A DNA stretch of 64,000 bases from NCBI GenBank assembly GCA_026120185.1, contig JANUWF010001617.1, forward strand, positions 620,001 to 684,000, read 5' to 3'. Of this stretch, positions 1 to 12,055 are shown one piece after another; the first letter of the stretch is position 1, and the number at the start of each line of letters is the position of its first letter. Source of the DNA: Voacanga thouarsii. Lineage: Eukaryota; Streptophyta; Magnoliopsida; Gentianales; Apocynaceae. The notes beneath the pieces are model-generated. The model searched no databases. It was not told where the DNA came from and saw only the letters and a program-made list of their open reading frames with translations. The translations under genes and the position numbers were made by a program.

Positions 1-173
1 GAAACTAGTAAAAATTCTTTCAAATTGCACAACATTAACTGACCCAATGTAGTTCAGTAAACAAGATACCATTCCAAGTAGAATTGCAAAACAAAGCCTC
101 AGCACCTAATCTATCAGGCAATTATAAAATTAAGAAACAACTAAATTCACTGTTAAATGTAAGTTTCACTAAC
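1..173 (-). other. Intron of NTR copy A (partial)
   Basis: AT-rich sequence following the GT donor at 173-172. The 75 bases next to the exon align with the equivalent intron start of copy B (about 16745-16819), so the duplication included intron sequence. The acceptor is outside the window. Confidence 0.8.
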
Positions 174-1245
174 CAGATCCAGCGGCCGTAACAGCTTGCC
201 TATATTTCTTGTCTTGAACATCGCCAGCTGCAAAAACACCCCTGACGCTAGTGTGTGTAGTCCCAGGTTTAGTCACAACGTACCCATCAGCATCCAACTC
301 CAATTGTCCATCTAAAAACTTAGTGGCTGGCTCGTGGCCTACGGCAAAAAATAACCCTGAAACCTCCAAGTCCAAGGTCTCCGTTTTCCTCACCGTATTC
401 CTCAATTTCAATCCCCCCAACCGTTTATCTCCGTAAGCCTCCTCCACGACAAAATTCCGTAGGACCTCAATCTTGGGATTCCCAAAAGCTCTGCTCTGCA
501 TTATCTTTGAAGCCCTAAATTCTTCCCTCCTATGAATAATGTAAACTTTAGATCCATATTTTGTCAGAAAAGTGGCTTCCTCCATTGCAGAGTCCCCACC
601 ACCGATAACAGCGAGGGGCTTGTCTCTAAAGATCGGGGCTGCACCGTCACACACCGCGCAGGCAGAAATGCCACTGTTCCAAAAGTCAAGGGAGCCCTTA
701 AACGGAAGGCGTTTAGCGACAGCACCCGTGGCGACTACAACTGAATCGGCAAGAACGGTCCTGGAATCACTAACGATTCGGAATGGGGTCTTTGAAAAAT
801 CAACCTTATCTACTGTTTCGGTGAATATCTGAGTGCCGAAACGAGAAGATTGACGCCGGCACAGCTGCATAAGATCATCGCCGAGGATTCCATCAGGGAA
901 ACCGGGAAAATTTTCCACATCGGTGGTGGTGGTAAGCTGACCACCGGGGGCAATATCATTAGCCATAAATCCTTCAAAGAGAATAGGCTTTAGCTCGGCT
1001 CTAGCCGCATAGATGGCGGCCGTGTGGGCTGCTGGTCCACTGCCGATTATGCAGACACGGGTCTTCAAGGTTCGATTTACATCATCCATTGTTGGTAGTC
1101 TCGAAGTATGTCCGGCTGCAGAAGCGCTAGATGCGGAGGCGGCGGCGGTGGTGCTAGTGACGGTAGCGATGCCGATGAGGCTGCGAGCTCTTTTAAGCGT
1201 ACTGAAGACTTTAGAGAAACGACCGCGGCTCATCTGTTTGCGCAT
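174..1245 (-). CDS. NTR: NADPH-dependent thioredoxin reductase, copy A, first exon (3' end off window)
   Basis: Flavoenzyme that passes electrons from NADPH through FAD and a redox disulfide to thioredoxin h/o in cytosol and mitochondria. The exon encodes 357 residues plus one base and ends at a GT donor (TCTG|GTTAGT on the minus strand). Visible motifs: FAD-binding GSGPAA (68-73), [15 protein letters not shown] (101-115), active-site CAVC (196-199), NADPH-binding GGGDSA (215-220), HRR (238-240) and the second FAD motif FAAGD (338-342). Residues 1-52 are rich in Arg, Ser and Ala and lack acidic residues, as in a mitochondrial presequence. A second Met at 53 (MDDVN) could give a cytosolic form, as known for plant NTRA/NTRB. 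The last exon, expected to encode the CMAALDAEHYLQE tail, must lie left of base 1. No stop or frameshift is seen. It is the intact member of a tandem pair; copy B starts with its last exon at 9723. Confidence 0.93.
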
Positions 1246-1342
1246 ATGCCTGACAGATTTTTATTTATAAGATTCCGGTATTGTGGCTTTGGATTCGGTA
1301 ACGGGCGGCAGAAATGGGCGGGTTTTCACTTTTACAGAAGAC

Positions 1343-1357
1343 TTTTGGGCGCCAAAA
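1343..1357. promoter_or_regulatory. E2F-like element upstream of NTR copy A
   Basis: TTTTGGGCGCCAAAA is an inverted repeat about 100 bases upstream of the NTR start codon and contains the E2F/DP core GCGCCAAA. The matching place in copy B (25012-25026) reads TTTTGCGCGCCAAAA and keeps the same core, although the surrounding sequence has diverged. The sequence is seen directly; binding is inferred. Confidence 0.45.
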
Positions 1358-1921
1358 TCGTGGCGTTGCCAAAATTGACAAAGGTGAAAGTGGGATATTT
1401 GAATACGGAAGCACAAATATATCGATTTGATTGATGTTGTTCATAATTTGTAGAAGAAATATCACAATGGTGTTTTCTTTCAACCTAAGCAAAGGATACG
1501 TGAAATAGAAGAAAAAACTAATTTGAATTCCTAATATAGAAAATTTTTAAGTGGATCAGGTTCACGGGAAACAACCTATTTTAGCAAGTATATGATAGAT
1601 ACAGTAATTACCTTACAAAGATTTGATTTATAATTTATTATACTTAATTATGAATATATTATTGTCTAAGTAATAACACAAATAAAAGTAATTATAAATG
1701 TTGTTGTCACTATATTTTTTTGCATTTTAAGGGTGCTAAGATTTCAAATTACTACTAATTAAGATTGTACTTAGATAAGAATTGGATTAAATATGAATTT
1801 ATTAAAATTCAATAAAATATTAGTATTAAATGTGGGCAAATGTGATATCTACTCATTAATTAGAGAGAGAAAGTATAATGTACTGTGAATATACGATAAT
1901 TTTTAAAAAATAAAAATTATT

Positions 1922-2288
1922 TGTTATAAAATTAGGGTAGTGTTAGAATAAAATCTACACACTACACACTAAGAAAATTCTAACTATTCTTTGCACAAGA
2001 ATTTCTCTTCAAACTTCTCTCTTTCTTTCTCTCACAATTCTTTCTCCAATCTTTCTTTCACTAATATTTCTTTCACAAAATGATGGTGTATTACAAGCTT
2101 AGAGAATAGCTCTATTTATAGAGCTCTAATTAGTGAAATACATCATGGCATACATCATCTTCAACTAATCTCAATTAATTGTGTCTCCACTAAATGGTGG
2201 ACATCCATAAAAATCTTCTAATAATTCACATAAATCCATAATTAGTAGAGCCTCCACTAATTAATGGAGATTCCAATAATTCATAACA
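1922..2288 (-). repeat. 3' LTR of the copia element
   Basis: A 367-bp copy of the LTR at 7160-7526, with two visible mismatches. It contains a TATA box (TATAAATA on the minus strand, 2112-2119) that points toward NTR copy A, about 870 bases before that start codon. Confidence 0.93.
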
Positions 2289-2297
2289 CTCCCCCTT
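2289..2297 (-). other. Polypurine tract
   Basis: AAGGGGGAG on the minus strand directly abuts the 3' LTR. This is the usual position and composition of the plus-strand primer of LTR retrotransposons. Confidence 0.7.
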
Positions 2298-2412
2298 GGA
2301 TGTCCATCAATTACATAAAGAATATGCCTCGTTAAAACCTTACTAGATAAAAACCCAGTGGGAAAAAAATCTAGTGAAGGAAAAAGAGTACACTATTCTA
2401 TATGTCCATTTA

Positions 2413-4100
2413 TTACTCCCCTTGATGAGATGATTCCTTTAAATCTTTAAACCGACGCATACCGATTTTATATCTCAACTTTTCAAATGTTGCAGTCGGT
2501 AAAGTCTTCATGAAAATATCTGCGAGGTTATCACATGACCGAATTTGTAACACATCAATTTCACCTTTCTTCTGGAGTTCATGAGTAAAGAAGAATTTTG
2601 GTGAAATATGTTTTGTCCGATCTCCTTTAATATATCCTCCTCGTAATTGAGCTATGCAAGCTGCATTGTCTTCATAAAGAGGAGTTGGAATACCTTTGAT
2701 TGATGATAATCCACAACTTTCTCGGATATAATGAATCATGGATCTTAGCCATACACATTCTCGACTTGCTTCATGAATGGCTATAATTTCAAAGATGATT
2801 TGAAGAAGTAGTCGCTATAGATTGTTTTGTAGAACGTCATGATATAGCAAGTATTTCCACATGTAAATAGATAACTCGTTTGAGAACGTGCTTTATGTGG
2901 ATCGGATAAATAACCAAGATCTCGCATAACCTATCAATGTTGGACTCGGTTTTATTTGAATAAAATAATCCGAGATCAATTGTACCTTGGAGATATCAAA
3001 GGACTTGTTTAATTCCATTCCAATGTCGTCGTGTTGGTGAAGAACTAAATCTTGCTAATAAATTGACAAAGAAAAGCAATATCGGGTCGTGTATTATTAG
3101 CAAGATACATCAATGCACCAATTGCACTCGAGATATGGTACTTCAGGACCAAGGAGTTCTTCATCATTTTCTTGAGGTCTGAAAGGATCTTTATCCACAT
3201 TTAATGATTGGACGATCATTGGAATACTCAATGGATGTGTTTTGTCCATGTAAAATCTTTTTAGCACTTTTGCTGTATATGTTGATTGATGAATAAATGT
3301 TCCACTCTCCAGATGTTCAATTTGTAAACTAAGGCAAAATTTGGTTTTACCAAAATCCTTGATTTCGAATTCTCTTTTTAAATAATCAATTGTTTCTTGG
3401 AGCTCTTCAGGAGTTCCAATAAGATTAATATCATCAACATATATAGCTAATATCACAAATTTAGAACCAGATTTCTTAATAAAAACACATGGACATACCT
3501 GGTCATTTTTAAATCCCGCTTTCAATAAATATTCACTAAGACGTGTGAACCACATGCGCCCAGATTGCTTCAGGCCATATAATGATTTCTGCAACTTGAT
3601 GGAGTAATTTTCACGAGGATAATGTTTATATGCTTCGTGCATATGAAATCCTTCGGGATTTTCATGTAAACATCATTTTCTAAATTTCCATACAAGTAAG
3701 CAAAGTGACAACATCTAATAGGCGCATATCTATCTTTTTCATGTACTCGCCAAACCGATAAAATATCGGAGTGCAATAGCATCAATAACAGGAGAATAAG
3801 TTTCATCATAATCAATACCTGGTTTTTGTGAAAAACCTTGGGCTACTAATCGCGCTTTATATCGAACGATTTCACTCTTTTCATTGCGCTTTCGCACAAA
3901 TATCCATTTGTAGCCAACAAGTTTTACACCTTCCGGTGTTCGGACCGCAGTCCGAAGACTTCACGTTTTGTCGTTGCATTTAACTCCGATTGAATCGCAT
4001 CTTTCCATTGCAGCCAATCTTTTCTATGCCGACATTCATCAATCGATATTGGTTCAGGATCATCATTATCCTGTGTAACATCAAGAGATATATTGTATGC
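2413..4100 (-). pseudogene. copia reverse transcriptase and RNase H remnant
   Basis: The reverse transcriptase active-site motif YVDD is present at 3430-3441 within an open stretch (3097-3642). The N-terminal part continues in other frames up to about 4100. The RNase H end occupies 2413-2739 and closes with the typical LPTATFEKLRYKIGMRR tail before a stop. At least three frame breaks lie between RT and RNase H. Confidence 0.88.
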
Positions 4101-4294
4101 AAATATATTATCAATAACAGCTTTCTATCCGATTCCAACTTCTACCTGAAGTGGTATAATTGATAGAAATTTCAATGTTACTTTCATCAACTTCCGGTTC
4201 TTTGTCATCGCTTCTCTCTTGGTCTTTATCATTCTTTTCTTCAATATGATCTTCTGGATCATTTAATCCTCTTTTCTTTCGAGGATTTTTATCT

Positions 4295-5900
4295 TTAGAA
4301 CCAAGAGGTCGGCCACGCTTCCGCGTGTTTTTGACTCAAGCAGCTATAGGTATAATATTTTGTTCTCACTGGAACTTCAATTCGAATAAGAGCATTTATA
4401 GCTGGAATATGCGATTTTGTAACTCTTCTGGAGTCAACAAAAGCGTCTGGCATTTGATTTGCAATGCTTTGCAAATGAATTATCTTTTGAACTTCAAGTT
4501 CACATGCGCTTGTGCGCGGATCAAGATAATTTAATGATGTTGTCCAATCAAGATCCTTTTTATACTGTTTGGGTTCTCCCCCTAATTTAGGGAATAATGA
4601 TTCATCAAAATGACAATCAAGCAAATCTTGTCGTGAATACATCTCCCGTCGTGGGTTCAACATACCCGATAATAGAGGGAGAATCATATCCAACGTATAT
4701 CCCCTTTCTTCTTTGAGGACCCATCTTTGTACGTTGGTTTGGTGCAATTGGAATATATACAAGACACCCAAAAATTCTTAAATGAGCAATATTTGGTTCC
4801 GACCCAAAAGCCAATTGCAAAGGAGAGAATTTATGATAACTAGTCGGTCTTATACGTACAAGTGTTGCAAGCATGTAGAATAGCATGTCCCCATGCAGAT
4901 GTTGGGAGATTTGTTTTCATTAATAATGGTCTAGCAATTAATTGTAATCGTTTAATCAAAGATTCAGCAAGACCATTCTGTGTGTGAACATGAGCTACAG
5001 GATGTTCAACATTAATCCCAATTGACATGCAATATGCATCAAAAGCATGTGATGAAAATTCACCAAAGATTATCCAAACGGATATTTTTAATGTGATGGT
5101 CCGGAAATTGTGCTCGTAATTTAATTATTTGAGCAAGTAATCTCGCAAACGCCAGGTTGCGAGTAGATAATAAACATACATGTGACCATCGGGATGATGC
5201 ATCAATTAAGACCATAAAATATTTGAACGGTCCACATGGTGGATCAATAGGTCCACAAATATCTCCGTGAATCTGTTTCGAGAAATGTAGGACTTTCAGC
5301 TCCTACTTTTACCGGTGATGGTTTAACAATTAATTTTCCTAGGGAACATGCAAGACATGCGAATTTTTCTCGATGTTAATATCCTTTTATTTTTTAAAGG
5401 ATGACCATGTGTATTCTCAATGATTCTTCTCATCATGGTAGATCCCGATGACCCAACCGGTCATGCCAAATGCTAAAAGTAATAGGATCAAGAACTTCCG
5501 GTTTACTAGATGATGAATTTCAATTGTACGAATTTTTACAAAATATAGACCAAGAGAAAAAGACGGCAGCTTTTCTAATACCGATTTCTTACCCAAATGC
5601 ATTTGAGTAATAAAAAGATGCTCAATCCCATTTTCCTCATTTGTTTCAACATGATACCCATTTCTCGCGATATCTTTAAAACTCAATAAATTTCTTCCGG
5701 ATTTTGAGGAAAATAGTGCCTTATCAATAACAATTGTTGTTCCTTTAGGCAACAATATACTAGCTCTTCCGGAGCCCTCAATTACATTTGCACTACCGTT
5801 TATTGTATAAATATTTATTTCTCCCATTTTGAGATCGAAAAATATTTCTCATTTTTTAGTATGGTGTGTGTAGTTCCACTATCAATAATGCATACATCAT
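4295..5900 (-). pseudogene. copia protease and integrase remnant
   Basis: The aspartic protease motif DSGTT is intact at 5869-5883. It is followed by the GAG-pre-integrase region (5417-5827) and the zinc-binding CLAC at 5346-5357. The integrase core is spread over 4617-5320 in more than one frame, with the end of integrase and the linker to reverse transcriptase at 4295-4771. Frameshifts separate these pieces. The order and the motifs, not an open frame, support the call. Confidence 0.85.
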
Positions 5901-6199
5901 CATTAATAACAGACCTATCCGAACACAAATATATATATGTAAACGTAAATATTATTAGAATAGAATGAAAATGAAAATACAAAAATATCGTGGTGAGGCT
6001 TTAGTTCTTTTGGACACCGCCATCACCAATTAAATGGTCTATCCTACCGTCCGGGTGTTCAAAAATCCGATACATCCATATGGGTAATATTGATATTAAG
6101 ATCTTCAGGATCACTATCGTCATCCTCAACATTATTTATTGGATGTTGAGAAAAATTTGCTTCCACATTTTTATTTTTCAATGAAGCTTGATACAATTC

Positions 6200-7058
6200 A
6201 ACTAAATGCTTAGCCGTATCGACGCTTTCGTGACCAATGACCTTTCATGCCACATCTATAACATATATCCTCATGCTTTTCTTCAATTTCTTTTTCTTTT
6301 CCCTTTTGATCTTTTCTCGCTCCACTTCGGTGGCCGTATTTCTCACGCTTTGATTATAATTGTGATAAGGGAAATATCGAGCGTGACTACGACCATCACG
6401 ACCACGGCCACGGCCACGACCACGACTATAACGATGGCTTCTCGCTGGAGCCAACAAGCATTCACTTCGGGAGTGCCGTAGAGCCGCTTGGTCCGGCTTC
6501 ATGATTTCTTAATAATAACTCATTATTTTTCTCTCGCAATGAGGAGGGCAAGTAATTAAATCAGTAAATTTTGTATACCCCTTTTCTCGATATTGTTGTC
6601 GCAGGACAATATTCGAGGCATGAAAGGTGGAGAATGTCTTCTCCAACATATCTTCATCGCTCACTTTTTCTCCGCATAATTTTAATTGAGATGTAATTTT
6701 ATACATTGCGGAGCTATATTCATTCACGGTTTTAAAATCTTGCAACCTCGTGTGCAACCATTCATACCGTGCAAGAGGTAGTACGACCATCTTCAGTGGT
6801 CAAATCTTTCTTTTAAATTTACCCACAGACCATATGGATCTTTTTCGGTAAGATATTCCATTTTCAAATTTTCATCGAGATGACGACGAATAAAAATCAA
6901 AGCTTTAGCCTTGTGTTGTGCAGATGCACTATTATGTGCTTGAATAGTTTCACTAAGGCCTTCAGCATTTATATGCATTTCGCATCGAGAACCCATGACA
7001 TATAATTTGTTCCGTAAATATCAAGGGCTACAAATTCGAGTTTCGCGATGTTAGCCAT
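6200..7058 (-). pseudogene. copia gag remnant
   Basis: The likely start codon is at 7058 (MANIAKLEF...). The frame meets a stop after about 30 codons. Gag-like sequence of the UBN2 type then continues in other frames (6793-6996, then 6509-6790). Near 6222-6264 a CCHC zinc knuckle is recognisable (CYRCGMKGHWS), but the codon expected for the last Cys reads Arg. Arg/Gly-rich sequence at 6380-6430 precedes the knuckle. Several independent breaks make this non-functional. Confidence 0.85.
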
Positions 7059-7159
7059 AGAGATCAATAAATGCGTACTGTCTTCTCGGTTTTGGTAACG
7101 ACGTAAACTCGTGCTTAGTCTTCCGGCTTTTGTACCGGTAGAGACTCGTGCCGATAACG

Positions 7160-7526
7160 TGTTATAAAATTAGGGTAGTGTTAGAATAAAATCTACACAC
7201 TACACACTAAGAAAATTCTAACTATTCTTTGCACAAGAATTTCTCTTCAAACTTCTCTCTTTCTTTCTCTCACAATTCTTTCTCCAATCTTTCTTTCACT
7301 AATATTTCTTTCACAAAATGATGGTGTATTACAAGCTTAGAGAATAGCTCTATTTATAGAGCTCTAATTAGTGAAATACATCATGGCATACATCATCTTC
7401 AACTAATCTCAATTAATGGTGTCTCCACTAAATGGTGGACATCCATAAAAATCTTCTAATAATTCACATAAATCCATAATTAGTGGAGCCTCCACTAATT
7501 AATGGAGATTCCAATAATTCATAACA
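7160..7526 (-). repeat. 5' LTR of the copia element
   Basis: Matches 1922-2288 over its whole length. The TATA box is at 7351-7358 on the minus strand. The sequence directly inside (7141-7159) is where a tRNA primer-binding site should lie; I could not assign the tRNA. Confidence 0.93.
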
Positions 7527-7539
7527 CTATTTAAATTAA

Positions 7540-7990
7540 TATTATTTTAAATTAGAGTTTTAATTTTGATTGATAAGAGATTCTGTCCACTTATAACCTA
7601 AATATGCGATTGATTATTGCTTAATAATCTAACGGTCTACAATCAAACTGCTGTTGTATTATTAAGAAAGAGTATTTTCATATATAATAGTTATTGTATG
7701 TCTCTTAATTCTAACATTAGAGTTTAATCAAATGGGTCCATAATAATATAGAATTTGATCATTGACCCATTTTGATTGGAGCAACGTTAAATATCGAAAT
7801 TGAATCTTAGATATCGTTGCGAAAAAGTCGAGAATCGGAATCTTGTTTGGGACGAGGAAAATATAAACAAGAACAAGAGCAATCCTTGTCTTTGTTGTCT
7901 GAGGTTTCCATTTTTATTTCTCCTCATAATTTCCAAGTTAGCAAGCTCTTGCCATTTAAAAATAATATGGTAATTGGTGTTAAAGAGGTT
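7540..7990. repeat. Upstream flank of NTR copy A, duplicated at 27600-28090
   Basis: Stretches such as 'gagtttaat.aaatgg' followed by 'taataat.tagaat', and 'ccttgtctttcttgtctga' with small changes, occur in the same order in both places. This marks the distal end of the segment duplicated with NTR. Similarity fades near 7990 and 28090. No gene is seen in it. Confidence 0.65.
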
Positions 7991-8554
7991 CTAAATAATT
8001 AAGCGCAAAAAAGAAAAGGAGAAACAAGAACCCTAATAAGACAATATAATTGTGAGCCTTTATTCAGCTATTGCAACGATGAATTTGGGATCAATATATA
8101 TGAGGTATGGACAATTAAAATATGTTTACAAATAAGTGTGAATTTCTTATTTCTAAAATTTTACTTAAAATAAATATTATTAATAGTATACAAATTGTAT
8201 CATTAATGAATTTTCTATTAAATAGGGGGGCCATGAATCCTACCACCTTAGCCTTAGGTTTCTTGCGGTGGATGTTACTTGATAATCCTTAATGGAGAAG
8301 AAATCAGAGATTGAGGTTGAGGTGGAGGTGGAGCGACAAGTAAATAAAAATTTAACTTGTAAAATTTTTTAAAATAATTATCTTTGTCAATTATATATTT
8401 ATATTTGTATAATTGTGATATTTGTATAACAAATAATCGAATAATAAAAGAAATAATTTTCCATGTAAATAAATCAGAAAGGAACAAATATTAAAATTTA
8501 ACTCCAAAATATTTTATTGTTTCGCTTGAACAAAAAATAATATTTTTTGAATTA
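7990..8554. other. No gene seen
   Basis: AT-rich DNA with short open frames only. Probably contains the junction between the two duplicated NTR segments. Confidence 0.4.
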
Positions 8555-9500
8555 GATCAGATCGGTTAGTCAAATCGAAAACTCGTTCCTTTATTAGTTC
8601 GGTCTAACATTTCAAATCGTTTTTCTCCACACTCGTTCTAAATTGTATTGAACTAGCTAATTAGACTGATAAATCGTTGAACCGACCGATCTACTATTGA
8701 TCTAATAGTTTATTTTATAAAATAAATTAAATAGGTAAAAATTGAAATTATATGTTATTAATAAACTAAGAATGACTAATTTTAATTTTATAACTATAAA
8801 TTATTTATTTTATTGGTAATTTATCATTTTAATACATTATATTATTATGAACTTTAATGTTTATACTTTTATAGATTTGAATTACACTATATCATTTATC
8901 AATTTTGTTCTTTATAATAATTATATTTTTAATTTTTAAATTATAATATTACCGATTCAATTATGATTGGACTATTAAATTGTAAATTAGTAAATTTTTT
9001 TAGCTTGATGTCCAACCCGATTTTGAAAATGTTGCATATTTTTTGAAACAGACCAGACCAACTGATCGAACCGAGAACCAATACCTTGATTGGTTCGGTC
9101 CAATGCTTTGATTCGTTTTTTTTCCAAAACTGTTCCAAATTATATAAACGGTTTTGAACTAGTTGATTTGCTCCTGGTCCAACTAATCTATTTTTAAAAA
9201 AAATTAAAACGGTAAATTTTAAAATTTTATGTTATTAATAAATTGAGAATGACTAATTTTAATTTTATAGTCGTAAATTATTTATCTTATTGGCAATCTG
9301 TCATTTTAGTACATTATATTATTATAAACTTGAATGTTTATATCTTTATGAACTTAAATTATACTATATTATTAATTAATTTTATTCTTTATAATAATTA
9401 TTTTTTAAAATTTTAAATTAAAATATTACCGATTTAATTACAGTTGGACTATTGAATTGTAAATCAATAAATTTTTCGACTCGATATCCAATTCGATTCT
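8555..9500. repeat. Two tandem copies of a ~485-bp repeat
   Basis: Unit 1 is about 8555-9040 and unit 2 about 9045-9500. Both begin with a pyrimidine-rich stretch holding cggt/accga words. Both then share the run 'ttatgttattaataaa', 'gaatgactaattttaattt' and 'acattatattattat'. A related copy in the opposite orientation is at 38925-39405. Probably a decayed non-autonomous transposon family. Confidence 0.7.
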
Positions 9501-9722
9501 GAACGCACTAAAAAAAAATCTTATTGGTACCCATTTTTAACCCATTTGAAATGTGGCAAAATAGTTTTCAAAAAATTGTGAACTCCAACCTAACTTTATG
9601 CTATTAATATTTTCTATAAAACAAGGAAAAGGGTTGACCCTCCAAACCCTACTTCTATGATGTTCCAGAAATAAATCTTTGAGATCATGCAATATAAAGT
9701 TCCATTGGAGAAGCTTGGTAAA

Positions 9723-9776
9723 TCAATCGATCTTACTCTCCTGGGCACCAATTTCTTGCAAGTAATGTTCAACATC
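9723..9776 (-). pseudogene. Last exon of NTR copy B
   Basis: Seventeen codons and TGA after a TATAG acceptor. It encodes the conserved plant NTR tail (EHYLQEIGAQE). It lies 7 kb from the previous exon; removing the 5,135-bp Mutator-like element leaves an intron of about 1.9 kb. Confidence 0.85.
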
Positions 9777-9945
9777 CTATAATAGCAAAATGCTAAGAAT
9801 TAATTAATTAATTAATTAAATTACAGAATAGAAGGACAAAAGAGAACACAAGCAAAGATACCGCAAAGCATTGCAAAGAAAACATAAGAAGATATGCTCA
9901 CAAAGAGACAAAAGGCACAATAGATAATGTTGCCCTTACAAGATA

Positions 9946-10222
9946 CTCTTTTTGTTCCATAATATAAGTCATTTGACTTAATTTCACACATATTAAGATT
10001 CTTAAAAATAAGGTAACTTTATGTTTTTTCTTCCTAAAATACTCTTATTTCAATGTCTTGAAAATAAGAGAAGCGATGAGAGAGAAAAAGAGGGAAATAG
10101 AATAATAAATAAGGATAAAAATATAAAATTAGTTTTAAAACCTTCTTAAAAAGTCCCCAACGACTTATAACTTAGGACAATAAAACTAGTCTCTAACGAC
10201 TTATATTATGGGACGAAGGGAG
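9946..10222. mobile_element. Stowaway-like MITE
   Basis: A 277-bp element inside the NTR copy B intron, flanked by TA on both sides (9944-9945, 10223-10224). The ends are inverted repeats of the type CTCCCTTCGTCCCATAATAT. No coding content. Confidence 0.75.
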
Positions 10223-11121
10223 TAAATAATGTTAGAATCTTGAAATTGATATCTACAAATGCAATATGTCAAGACTAGTTAATAATTTTTTGCAGAAGCA
10301 CATAAGAATCCTCGCTACCAGGTAGGACGATGGCCTCAATAATTGGGGTAAGAAGCAACTCTAGAACTTGAAGTTTTGGCCAAATTGGAGTGCAGCTATG
10401 ACTTGAATGACCAAAACAAAAAGTTGGTTTCGAAATTTAGAAAGAAAATATAGGTATCTTAGAAAAATTAATATTTATTTTAGAATAATTTAAAATAAAA
10501 AATATTTAATTTGAGATGGAAGGAATATAATTTTAGAGGATCAAAATAGGTAGGGAGTGAGCGATACTGAAAATAAGTATCAAACGAAGTAAGGGAGAAC
10601 TCCAAAATTGCCTAGAGGAAAAACAAGGAAGAGAGAACATCTCGGAACAAAAAATCCAGATGCAGATTAGCATTATCTACCGAACCATATGAAAGTATTC
10701 TAGCGAAGCAAAATCTAACAAAGAACACACCCAAAAAGAAAAATGATCAACTACCAACATTCCGCAACTACAAATCTAACTATGAAAAAGAAATCCGTGA
10801 TGACTAAAACTGGATTCTAGACACTCCAGGGGCAAACCCAAAAACATATTTTACATTGACACGGGATAAAAATCAATTTCAAAGCAGAAATTCTAATATA
10901 TTGAAAGATTATATTTTATATAGTAAAAATTATACAATGCAACTATTCAATGCATGTGATCCACAAGTTTACGATACAGGAGAGTTAGGCAACCTCCCCC
11001 AACAATCTGAACGACACCTATTCTCTAATGGCAAAGTAAATGCTACTGACCTAGGACCTCTAAACAAATTATTCCAAAAGTTTTTCTCGATAAATCAAAT
11101 CAAAATACATTCAGCATCCCA
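10223..11121. other. Intron sequence of NTR copy B, no gene seen
   Basis: AT-rich, with short open frames that match nothing I recognise. Lies between the MITE and the MULE. Confidence 0.5.
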
Positions 11122-11130
11122 CTTATTCCA

Positions 11131-11440
11131 GGGGTTTTGACCAAATCGGGTCAAAAGCTAAAACATACATCGCGAATGGGACGGTTGGGGAGGGTAGCTA
11201 TGTTGGCAGGATTCATCGCGTTGGCCAACAGCAAGGTCAAGCACGATCTTGCGCTAGCCAACAGCGATGATCCTTTCCCCTTGCACGCAAGTGCCCGCCG
11301 CCGACCAATGACCTCGCCTCGCGACTGGTGGTCGCGATAAGGCTACCTCGCGACTCTCAATCACAAGGTTGGCTAAATTTTTTATTTTATTTTATTTTTT
11401 TGAAGTGCCTCGCAACTGGCAGTCGCGAGGTACATTTGTT
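11131..11440. repeat. Left terminal and subterminal repeat of the MULE
   Basis: The terminal repeat is followed by hairpin-forming 17-mers of the form CGCGACT-GGC-AGTCGCG at 11320-11336 (loop GTG variant) and 11411-11427 (one mismatch). Related copies lie near the right end. Confidence 0.7.
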
Positions 11441-12055
11441 TTTTAATTTTTTATTGGTAATCGTCATTTTTTTTGGGGATAATGACTGGTATTCTTTTAT
11501 TTTTATTTTTTTATTCGTTTAATATAAGTAAATTTAAAAGTTTTTTTTGAATAAATTTATATTATTTTTTAAAAATAAAAAATTATATATAATTTTAAAT
11601 AATTATCTATAAAATAAAATATAAAAATATTATTTATAATCCTTTTTTAAATAACTTTAAATTTAATTATTCATAAATGTATAATTTATAATATTTAATT
11701 ACAATTAATTATAATTATTAATTATCTGTAAAAAATATAAAATTTTTTAATCTCAATAATAAATGAAAAATTATATAAATTACAAAAATAATAATTTATA
11801 TTTTAGTGAATAATAACAACTGATCCAACTGTGATTGTGATATGTGATTGTATCGCATCCGATCACATATCAAATGCTTTTTCATGCGATACAATAATAA
11901 CAATGAAATATTTCGTGAATTATCATACGCTTTTTTAATTTCAAACAAAAAAGTATAACATCAAAATAGAAAGTAAATTTTAATAAATGAATTATTGGGA
12001 AAAAAATTATATATCAAGTAGTCATATTACAATGAAATCATCTAATAAAAGGATA

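Larger units (their letters stand above)
1922..7526 (-). mobile_element. Ty1/copia LTR retrotransposon, full length, coding region broken
   Basis: The element has two 367-bp direct LTRs (1922-2288 and 7160-7526) bounded by TGTTAT...ATAACA. Read on the minus strand, the order is gag, protease, integrase, reverse transcriptase, RNase H, which is the copia order. The flanks TTATT and CTATT give an imperfect 5-bp target duplication. A polypurine stretch adjoins the left LTR. The LTRs differ at only two positions by eye, so insertion was recent, yet the body has many frameshifts and stops. It lies in the upstream region of NTR copy A and is transcribed in the same direction as that gene. Confidence 0.95.

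Noticed and set aside
251..1434. Plus-strand open frames over the NTR exon
   Set aside because: Antisense shadows of the conserved NTR coding sequence.
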